Below the pieces are notes generated by a model. It ran no database searches and was not told the DNA's origin. It saw nothing but the letters and a program-made list of their open reading frames with translations. Shown one piece after another: positions 57,673 through 64,000 of a stretch of 64,000 bases of DNA. Source of the DNA: Hyphomicrobium sp. CS1BSMeth3 (lineage in GTDB: Bacteria; Pseudomonadota; Alphaproteobacteria; Rhizobiales; Hyphomicrobiaceae); NCBI RefSeq assembly GCF_900117415.1, contig NZ_FPEI01000004.1, forward strand, positions 992,001-1,056,000, given 5' to 3'. Each line of letters opens with the position of its first letter. The first letter of the stretch is position 1. The position numbers and the translations under genes are program-made.

Positions 57673-59931
57673 TCAGTTCCCGAAGATGCCCGAGAAGAAG
57701 TCGTTGGAGCTCGGGCCGCGAGCGCGACGGCCCTGCTGCTGCGGCGGCGGGCCCCAGCCCCATCCACCCCAGCCGCCTCCCCAACCACCGCTGTAGTTCT
57801 CGCGGCGCGGTGCCGGGTTCGCAGCGAGCTCCTTGACCTTGCGGTCGAGCGCCGCGGCAGGATCGCTGCGGGCGACGACCTCGGGACGCTGGCCGTCGAG
57901 AAGCACGGCCTGGATGCGCTGATCGTGGCCATAGACATCCGCGAACCTCGTCACCTTGCCGTGCTCGTCGGCGGTGAGCGTGAAGTAGGTGTTGTGAACG
58001 GGGATGCGCCGGTTGAGATCGACACGGTTGACCTGGGGCGCATTCGGCCTCAGGCGCTCCGAAATGTCGGTCATGCTCCAATTGCGGTCCTGGCCGAAAA
58101 TGAGCTCCGCAAAGCGCACCGGATTGCGCACGCGGATACAGCCGAAGCTGTAGGCACGGACCGGCGTCTCGAAGAGGTTCTTCGTCGGCGTGTCGTGCAT
58201 GTAGACGTCATGCTTGTTCGGGAACATGAACTTGAGCTGCCCAAGCGGGTTGCTCGGCCCCGGATCCTGGATGATCGACAGGCGGCGGATGTCCGTGCGC
58301 TCCCAATCGATCTCGTAGGCACGGACGGTGCGATTGCCGTTGACGATGCGCATGTTGCGCCGCGCGAGGACGGAGTCGTCGCCCGACTGCAGCGCCGGAA
58401 GCAGGTCCTGGACCTTGATCGTACCCGGCACGCCCCAGTCCGGGTGGAAGACGACAAACTGCATCTCGTCGGAGAAGACCGGGGTCTGATTGGTCGGCTT
58501 GCCGACGATGATGCGTTCCTGGAAAACGACGCTGCCGTTCCGGACGACCCGCGTCACGTACTCGGGGAGGTTGTTCCAGATGTACGTGGTGCCGAGCTGC
58601 TCGGGCAGCCAGCGCCAGCGCTCCAGATTGACAAGATACTGCTTGAGTGACGGCTGACGACCCTCGGCCTGCTGCGTCGTCTTGCGGCTGAGGCTCGAAC
58701 GGGCTGCATTCGTCAGGGCGGGGTGGGTCGCGCGCTGGACCGTCTTGCCGGTCCGGCTGTCGCGGTAGGTCGCGCCGAGGAACCGGCGAACGGCAGCAGC
58801 GACGTCCTCGTCGTAGAGATCGGCATCGTCCCGGCTCTGCGCCGGAACCTCGAGCCGCTTGCGGACGAGCTCCACATGCGGATGGCGGTCACCCAGGCGC
58901 ACGACAGGCCCGTTGGGGATCGTGACGTCGCGCGGATCCTCCTCCTGAACCTCCGTCTTCACGCCGCGCGCCTTGAGATAAGCCTGGCGCAGAAGCTCGA
59001 ACTGGCGATGCTGCGGATGCAGCTTCTGCAGAGCAACGGACGGATCGCTGACCGTGGCGAACTGCTCGAGCAGTGCCTTGACGTCGAGCGGGCGCGGCGA
59101 CTGGTCCAGCCACTTGCTGAGCTGCGAGGGATCGACGCGGCCACCACGGGCGTGCCACGCGTACGTCACCAGAGCGCGGGTGAGCTTGAGCTCCGCGGCG
59201 GCGAGCGCCTCGGGGCTCGCACTGCCCTGCGGCAGGCCGGTCAGGTCGAAAGCCTTCGGATCGAGGCCCCAGTCGTCGGCGCGGCCGATCTCGGCAGAAA
59301 GCGCCAGTGCCGCCGTGTTGAGACCGCTATCCGTGGTCCAAACCGGGAGGCCCTTGCGGGCTGCGTAGAAGGCGCTGATGGCCTCGTGCCATTCACGGTC
59401 CTGAGCCTGGCGCGCGCTCCGCTGGCTGCTCTCGAGGGCCGCAATGAGCGCGGCATTGAGCGGCGGCACGGGGGGCTCGGCAGGCGCGGCGACGGCCGGG
59501 GGCGGCGCAGGTGTCGTGCTCGGCGCCGCCGTAGCCGGCGCTTCCGGTGCCGGTGCCGCCGGTGCGGCGGCGGGGCTTGCGGTATCCTGCGACGCGGGGG
59601 CTGCCGGGGGCTCGCTCGCAGCCGGCGCCGCGTCGCTCGCGGGTTTTGCGTCAGGGATCGACGATGTCGTGATGGGGTCGCTCGAGGGTGTGGCAGGCGT
59701 TGCGGTGGCCTGCGTATCTGCGGCCGGCGCTGCTTCGCTCGCCGTCGCGGGAGTTGCCGGCGCGGAGAGATTGGCCTCACCCTCCGAGCGCGTCTTGGAG
59801 CTCAATGCTGCCGGATCGGCTGCGGTCGGCCCCGGTGCGGGCTGCGCCGACTGGGCGGCTTCCTGCGCGATGGCCGGCTGCACGGCGGCGAGTGCGAGAG
59901 TGGAAAGCAGGCATAGAGCAGCACGCCGCAT
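57673..59931 (-). CDS. L,D-transpeptidase (YcbB/LdtD-like) with Pro/Ala-rich N-terminus
   Basis: The 752-residue envelope enzyme has a signal peptide (MRRAALCLLSTLALAAVQPAIAQ) and a low-complexity Ala/Pro/Thr-rich linker (to about 155). A PG-binding-like helical region (VRLGDRHPHVELVRKRL, about 360) is followed by a YkuD domain with HPDWGVPGTIKVQDLLP and VYMHDTPTKNLFETPVRAYSFGCIRV. The catalytic Cys (about 598) is in SFGCIR rather than SHGCVR. It would make 3-3 crosslinks in peptidoglycan. The C-terminus is a Gly/Trp-rich tail (NYSGGWGGGWGGWGWG) followed by a basic end. A possible in-frame start lies 63 bp upstream. Confidence 0.9.
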   Translation of the reverse strand: MRRAALCLLSTLALAAVQPAIAQEAAQSAQPAPGPTAADPAALSSKTRSEGEANLSAPATPATASEAAPAADTQATATPATPSSDPITTSSIPDAKPASDAAPAASEPPAAPASQDTASPAAAPAAPAPEAPATAAPSTTPAPPPAVAAPAEPPVPPLNAALIAALESSQRSARQAQDREWHEAISAFYAARKGLPVWTTDSGLNTAALALSAEIGRADDWGLDPKAFDLTGLPQGSASPEALAAAELKLTRALVTYAWHARGGRVDPSQLSKWLDQSPRPLDVKALLEQFATVSDPSVALQKLHPQHRQFELLRQAYLKARGVKTEVQEEDPRDVTIPNGPVVRLGDRHPHVELVRKRLEVPAQSRDDADLYDEDVAAAVRRFLGATYRDSRTGKTVQRATHPALTNAARSSLSRKTTQQAEGRQPSLKQYLVNLERWRWLPEQLGTTYIWNNLPEYVTRVVRNGSVVFQERIIVGKPTNQTPVFSDEMQFVVFHPDWGVPGTIKVQDLLPALQSGDDSVLARRNMRIVNGNRTVRAYEIDWERTDIRRLSIIQDPGPSNPLGQLKFMFPNKHDVYMHDTPTKNLFETPVRAYSFGCIRVRNPVRFAELIFGQDRNWSMTDISERLRPNAPQVNRVDLNRRIPVHNTYFTLTADEHGKVTRFADVYGHDQRIQAVLLDGQRPEVVARSDPAAALDRKVKELAANPAPRRENYSGGWGGGWGGWGWGPPPQQQGRRARGPSSNDFFSGIFGN

Positions 59932-60334
59932 GGCAAGAGGCCTCTCAAGAGGTTCGGGGAATTCGGGCCGGTAGAGCCGACGGATCATCCCCATCAGCCC
60001 ACATCAAAATGCTGACTGCAGCATGACCGGTTCGCCATCTCATCGCAAGCTAAACCCATCCATTCCAATCGATTGCGCCATATCTTTGGCGATTTTGCCT
60101 CGATTTGCTGATTCGCTTTCGCACCCGATCACCTAGATGTGACGGCCCCGGAAAGTCCGGGCCCTCCGACCCATCGGGGTCGCACTGACGCGGCAACGCT
60201 TTGCACGATGGTGTCGTTGCATATGAACTGCCGTTCGTAGACGGATGGAGCCGTTGCCCGGAGGATGAGGCTCGGCTAGCTTCCGGAAATCAGCCCGCAG
60301 CCCTCTGGCTGCGTTCCGCATTGCGATCGACCTC
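59932..60334. other. 403-bp divergent intergenic region
   Basis: No gene is visible. It holds an AT-rich patch at 60055-60115 likely containing promoters, and a GGCCCCGGA/TCCGGGCC hairpin with one bulged base at 60144-60163. The acyl-CoA ligase start at 60335 has no clear Shine-Dalgarno. Confidence 0.45.
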
Positions 60335-61963
60335 ATGTCCCAGCACCCCTACGACGCCCATCTCGGCAAGACGCCCGCCAACTATCAGCCCCTTACGCCG
60401 CTCACCTTCCTCGAGCGATCCGCGGCGGTGCATCCGAACCACGTGGCCGTCATCCACGGGCACCAGCGCTTTACCTACGCGCAGCTCTACGAACGCTCCC
60501 GCCGGCTCGCCTCTGCACTTGCCTGGCTCGGCATCAGCGAGGGCGACACCGTCTCGGTCATGCTCTCGAACACCCCGCCGATGCTCGAAGCACACTTCGG
60601 CGTGCCCATGACCGGCGCCGTGCTGCACTCGATCAATACCCGGCTCGACGCGGCGATCGTCGCCTTCCAGCTCGATCACGCCGAGGCGAAGGTCCTGATC
60701 TACGACCGCGAGTTCTCGGCGACCATCAAGGAAGCCATCGAGAAGTGCCGCGTGAAGCCGCGCCTCGTCGAGTACGACGACCCCGAGTTTCCGCAGGTCG
60801 GCGAGCGGCTGAGCCCCGTCGAGTACGAGGATTTCATCAAGCGCGGTTTCGCGAGCTTCAAGTGGCGGACGCCCGCGGACGAGTGGAACGCGATCTCGCT
60901 CAACTACACATCCGGCACGACGGGCAATCCCAAGGGCGTGGTCTACCACCATCGCGGCGCCCACCTCATGTGCTACGCCAACATCGTCTCGGCGCAAATG
61001 AGCCGGCACTCCGTCTATCTCTGGACGCTGCCGATGTTCCACTGCAATGGCTGGTGCTTCCCCTGGACGGTCACGGCCGCAGCCGGCACGCACGTCTGCC
61101 TCCGCTGGGTGCGGGCGGGCGCCATCTTCGAGGCCATTGCCGAGCACAACGTGACGCATCTTTGCGGCGCCCCGATCGTCATGTCCTCGCTGCTCAATGC
61201 AACGGCGAACGAGGTCCGCCCGCTGCCGCACCGCGTGCAGTTCATTACCGCCGCCGCGCCGCCGCCCGAGGCCGTGCTCTCGCGCATGGAGCAGGCGGGC
61301 TTCGACGTAACGCACGTCTACGGCCTCACCGAGACCTACGGGCCGGCTTCGGTCAACGAGTGGAAGAGCGAATGGGATGTGCTCGATCCCTCGGCACGCG
61401 CTCAGAAGAAGGCACGCCAGGGTGTGCGATACGCGGCTCTCGACGGGCTCACCGTGATGAACCCCGAGACCATGGAGATCGTGCCTGCCGACGGCGAGAC
61501 GCTCGGCGAGGTCATGTTCCGGGGCAATATCGTCATGAAGGGCTATCTCAAAAACCCGCAAGCGACGGACGAGGCCTTTGCCGGCGGCTGGTTCCACTCG
61601 GGCGATCTCGGCGTGCTCCACGCGGACGGCTACATCCAGCTCAAGGACCGCTCGAAAGACATCATCATCTCGGGCGGCGAGAACATCTCCTCGATCGAGG
61701 TCGAGGACGTGCTCTACAAGCATCCCTCGATCGCGACCTGCGCCGTCGTCGCCAAGCCCGATGAGCGTTGGGGCGAGACGCCCTGCGCTTTCATCGAGCT
61801 GAAGCCGGGCGCGGAGATGCTCGCCTCCGACGTGATCGCCTGGTGCCGCGATCGGCTCGCGCACTACAAGTGCCCGCGCCACGTCGTGTTCACCGAGGTG
61901 CCGAAAACCTCGACCGGCAAGATCCAGAAGTTCCGGCTGCGCGAGATGGCGAAGGAGATCTGA
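60335..61963 (+). CDS. Fatty-acid/acyl-CoA ligase (medium-chain AlkK/DmdB-like)
   Basis: The 542-residue ANL ligase shows A3 SLNYTSGTTGNPKGVVYHHRGAHL (about residue 190), PMFHCNGWCFPWTVTAAAGTHVCLR (A4, the HxNG(W) acyl-site motif of the medium-chain group), A5 VTHVYGLTETYGP, A7 GWFHSGDLGVLHADGYIQLKDRSKDIIISGGENISSIEVEDVLYKHPSI, and the catalytic Lys in PKTSTGKIQKFRLREM. It makes an acyl-CoA from a carboxylate. It is upstream of an SDR gene (86-bp gap), so both may take part in acyl-CoA degradation. Confidence 0.95.
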   Translation: MSQHPYDAHLGKTPANYQPLTPLTFLERSAAVHPNHVAVIHGHQRFTYAQLYERSRRLASALAWLGISEGDTVSVMLSNTPPMLEAHFGVPMTGAVLHSINTRLDAAIVAFQLDHAEAKVLIYDREFSATIKEAIEKCRVKPRLVEYDDPEFPQVGERLSPVEYEDFIKRGFASFKWRTPADEWNAISLNYTSGTTGNPKGVVYHHRGAHLMCYANIVSAQMSRHSVYLWTLPMFHCNGWCFPWTVTAAAGTHVCLRWVRAGAIFEAIAEHNVTHLCGAPIVMSSLLNATANEVRPLPHRVQFITAAAPPPEAVLSRMEQAGFDVTHVYGLTETYGPASVNEWKSEWDVLDPSARAQKKARQGVRYAALDGLTVMNPETMEIVPADGETLGEVMFRGNIVMKGYLKNPQATDEAFAGGWFHSGDLGVLHADGYIQLKDRSKDIIISGGENISSIEVEDVLYKHPSIATCAVVAKPDERWGETPCAFIELKPGAEMLASDVIAWCRDRLAHYKCPRHVVFTEVPKTSTGKIQKFRLREMAKEI

Positions 61964-62049
61964 GCGCTTCGCGCGCGGCCACATCGTCCTACGAACTGAG
62001 CATTGGTCTGCGATCCCAGGAGGATGCGGATCTCAAAGGAGCATTCATC

Positions 62050-62835
62050 ATGCAGCTTGGAAAAGACATTGCCGCCGTCATCACGGGCGGCGCTTCGGGC
62101 CTCGGAGCCGCTACCGCGCGCGCACTCGCGGGCAAAGGCGTCAAGGTCGGCCTTCTCGATGTGAACGAGGCAGGCGGCACGGCGCTCGCCAAGGAGCTCG
62201 GCGGCACGTTCGCAAAGTGCGACGTGACGAGCGAAGCCGATGTGGATGCCGCGCTCGCCGCCGTCCGCAAGGCGCACGGCCAGGAGCGCATTCTCGTCAA
62301 TTGCGCCGGCATCGCCATCGGCCAGCGCACGGCCCGCAAGGGCAAGGAAGGCGCACCGCCCGTGCCGCACGACCTCGCGAGTTTCGCGCGCGTGATCTCG
62401 ATCAACCTGATCGGCTCCTTCCTCATGATGGCAAAGAGCTCGGCCGGGATGCTGACGCTCGACCCCATGGGGCCCGATGGCGAGCGCGGCGTCATGATCA
62501 ACACATCCTCGGTCGCGGCCGAGGACGGCCAGATCGGCCAGGTGGCTTATGCCGCATCGAAGGGCGGCGTGAAGTCCATGGTGCTGCCGGTGGCGCGCGA
62601 TCTCGCTCAGAGCGGCATTCGCGTATGCGCGATCCTGCCGGGCCTCTTTCACACGCCCATGTTCGACGGCCTGCCCGAGGATGCGCGCAAGGCGCTTGCC
62701 GCCTCCGTGCCCTTCCCCTCGCGCCTCGGCAGCGCGACGGAGTACGCGGCACTCGCGACGCACATCTGCGAGAACGTGATGCTCAACGGCGAATGCATCC
62801 GCCTCGACGGCGCCATCCGCCTCGCGCCGCGGTAA
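62050..62835 (+). CDS. Short-chain dehydrogenase (3-hydroxyacyl-CoA dehydrogenase type II-like)
   Basis: The 261-residue SDR has the nucleotide-binding start AVITGGASGLGAATARALAGKGVKVGLLDVNE (GGxxGxG), LVNCAGIA (NAG-like), Ser in MINTSSVAAEDGQIGQVAYAASKGGVKSM (catalytic Ser and YxxxK), and FHTPMFDGLPE. An insertion after the NAG-like motif and VSINLIGSFLM resemble HSD17B10/3-hydroxy-2-methylbutyryl-CoA dehydrogenase-type enzymes. It probably uses NAD. aaaggag precedes the ATG. It follows the acyl-CoA ligase and would take the third step of beta-oxidation-like degradation. Confidence 0.9.
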   Translation: MQLGKDIAAVITGGASGLGAATARALAGKGVKVGLLDVNEAGGTALAKELGGTFAKCDVTSEADVDAALAAVRKAHGQERILVNCAGIAIGQRTARKGKEGAPPVPHDLASFARVISINLIGSFLMMAKSSAGMLTLDPMGPDGERGVMINTSSVAAEDGQIGQVAYAASKGGVKSMVLPVARDLAQSGIRVCAILPGLFHTPMFDGLPEDARKALAASVPFPSRLGSATEYAALATHICENVMLNGECIRLDGAIRLAPR

Positions 62836-62875
62836 GCACTCAGCACGCGAGCGTGGCATCACTTTCCGCAACCAT

Positions 62876-62973
62876 CCCTCCCCCCTTGTGGGGGAGGTTA
62901 GGAGGGGGGGATTGCAGAACAATTGTTGTCGGGATTCCCCCCACCCCTAACCCCTCCCCACAAGGGGGAGGGG
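62876..62973. repeat. Element B3: paired GC-rich palindromic repeat
   Basis: The CCTCCCCC-TTGTG-GGGGGAGG unit with TTAGGAGGGGGG is faced by the inverted CCCCCCACCCCTAACC and CCTCCCCACAAGGGGGAGG, around a middle with ACAATTGT. It lies between convergent SDR and ABC transporter genes, where it may serve as terminator for both. Confidence 0.75.
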
Positions 62974-63010
62974 GATTCCAATTCAATCGAGCCGCACTAA
63001 GATCCCGGCC

Positions 63011-64000
63011 TCAGACGGCCGGGTCGCCCGGCACTTTCGCCGAGGGAAGGACGCTCTCCGGCAGGAGGTGTCCATCCCCGATGCGCTCGCCTTCCTGGGC
63101 GAGCGCTGCGGCCAGCTCCTCGCGCGCCTTCTCGGCCTGGCGCTGGCGGTTCCACAGCGAGGCATAGAGCCCACCGCGCTGCATCAGCTCGCCATGCGTA
63201 CCCTGCTCGACAAGTTGCCCCTTATCGAGGACGAGGATGTTGTCGGCATGCACGATCGTCGAGAGACGATGCGCGATGACGAGCGTCGTGCGGTCCTTCA
63301 CGACCTTGTCGAGCGCGTCCTGGATCTCCTTCTCGGTGTGGCTATCGAGCGCGCTCGTCGCCTCGTCGAGCATGAGGATCGGCGGTGCCTTGAGGATCGT
63401 GCGCGCGATCGCGACGCGCTGCTTCTCGCCGCCGGAGAGCTTCAGGCCGCGCTCGCCCACCATGGTGTCGTAGCCCTCGGGCAGCGTCTTGATGAAGGCA
63501 TCGATCTGGGCAAGTCCCGCGGCGGCCTCGATCTCGGCCTGGCTCGCATCGGGACGGCCGTATTGCAGGTTGTAGCGGATCGTATCGTTGAAAAGCACGG
63601 TGTCTTGCGGCACGACGCCGATCGCCGCGCGCAGGCTCGTCTGCGTCACATCGCGAATGTCCTGCCCGTCGATCGTCACGCGTCCGCCGGCGACATCATA
63701 GAAGCGCAGCAGAATGCGGCTGATCGTGGATTTGCCCGCACCTGACGGCCCGACGATCGCGACCATCTTGCCTGCCGGCACCTCGAAGGAGAGCCCTTCG
63801 AGGATCGGCCGCTCGGGCTCGTAGTGAAAGCGCACGTTCTCGAAGCGGACGGCACCACCGCGAACGGCGAGCTCGCGCGCGCCCGGCTTGTCGGCGACCT
63901 CCGCCGGCTGCTCGAGCACGTCCATCATGATCTCGATGTCCGTGATGCCCTGCTTGATCTCGCGGTAGACCATGCCCATGAAGTTCAGCGGAATGAAGAG
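63011..64000 (-). CDS. ABC exporter of the Atm1/HMT1 type, C-terminal part (gene cut by window edge)
   Basis: Only the C-terminal 329 or so residues are in the window. They include the end of the transmembrane domain (LFIPLNFMGMVYREIKQGITDIEIMMDVLEQPAEV) and a complete nucleotide-binding domain: Walker A GPSGAGKST, Q-loop VPQDTVLFNDTIRYNLQYG, signature LSGGEKQRVAIART, Walker B PPILMLDEATSALD, H-loop LVIAHRLSTIVHADNI. The NFMGMVYREIKQ-x-x-x-D motif is typical of Atm1-type exporters, which move glutathione-linked species related to iron-sulfur or heavy-metal handling. The tail is longer than usual and acidic/Ala-rich. The start lies beyond 64000. Confidence 0.9.
   Translation of the reverse strand, partial: LFIPLNFMGMVYREIKQGITDIEIMMDVLEQPAEVADKPGARELAVRGGAVRFENVRFHYEPERPILEGLSFEVPAGKMVAIVGPSGAGKSTISRILLRFYDVAGGRVTIDGQDIRDVTQTSLRAAIGVVPQDTVLFNDTIRYNLQYGRPDASQAEIEAAAGLAQIDAFIKTLPEGYDTMVGERGLKLSGGEKQRVAIARTILKAPPILMLDEATSALDSHTEKEIQDALDKVVKDRTTLVIAHRLSTIVHADNILVLDKGQLVEQGTHGELMQRGGLYASLWNRQRQAEKAREELAAALAQEGERIGDGHLLPESVLPSAKVPGDPAV

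Noticed and set aside
60290-61984. A 564-codon minus-strand frame across the acyl-CoA ligase
   Set aside because: It is a full-length mirror of a recognised gene with Arg/Ala/Asp/His-rich shadow composition.
62876-62973. CRISPR-like repeats
   Set aside because: The units are inverted with each other, only two occur, and there are no regular spacers or cas genes.
1-64000. tRNA, rRNA, prophage or transposon remnants
   Set aside because: I scanned the intergenic stretches by eye for the T-loop (GGTTCGAATCC-like) and for transposase-like proteins and found none. A tRNAscan-SE and ISfinder run would settle this.

Overview
The window is a 64-kb, GC-rich, gene-dense piece of a bacterial chromosome. 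Gene content points to an alphaproteobacterium of the order Hyphomicrobiales (Rhodoplanes/Bradyrhizobium-like; inferred from gene content, not tested by phylogeny). Supporting signs are a class I (archaeal-type) lysyl-tRNA synthetase, the long two-domain dCTP deaminase, a SAM-II riboswitch in front of metZ, mutY divergent from a DUF721/DciA gene, an IalB protein, an Omp25-like porin, Bug-type solute receptors and the mraZ-rsmH-ftsL-ftsI order. I found no rRNA, tRNA, CRISPR array, prophage or transposase.

Layout. 0-12 kb: porin, IalB and frmA; a TctCBA-type carboxylate transporter with an amidase; an operon on the minus strand of an MFS carrier, a 65-residue membrane protein, meaB and pcp; two small secreted Tyr/Gly-rich proteins. 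12-20 kb: universal stress proteins, dcd, metZ under a SAM-II riboswitch with a terminator, nitroreductase and a DHA2 exporter. 20-30 kb: a permuted NlpC/P60-like hydrolase, a serine hydrolase, a patatin lipoprotein, a solo LuxR regulator, a TPR protein, a DUF1254 protein, a MerR regulator divergent from a small mercury-transport-like protein, then mutY/dciA. 30-47 kb: a second amidase, an orphan TAXI receptor, an SsuABC-like ABC importer, lysK, acyl-CoA synthetase, flavin reductase, gap and a DctPQM TRAP importer. 47-64 kb: phosphohexomutase, pgsA, moaDE, the division/cell-wall cluster, rpe, a Wzz/GumC-like protein with a decayed kinase half, an L,D-transpeptidase, a fatty-acyl-CoA ligase with an SDR, and an Atm1-like ABC exporter cut by the window edge.

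The physiological theme is scavenging of carboxylates and amides (three or four solute-receptor-dependent importers, two amidases, CoA ligases) beside ordinary housekeeping genes. The most unusual signal is not a gene: five copies of a roughly 167-bp interspersed element (A1-A5) made of two consecutive hairpins with conserved loops, a conserved 13-nt spacer, CTAG termini and compensatory changes in the stems. One copy sits inside the mra/dcw operon between rsmH and ftsL, and two copies supply the stop codon of the neighbouring gene. Two further palindromic repeat families (B and C) are also present. Other regulatory finds are a MerR-type operator in a 19-bp promoter spacer, a 10-bp-periodic MraZ box array, and hairpins in two transporter operons.
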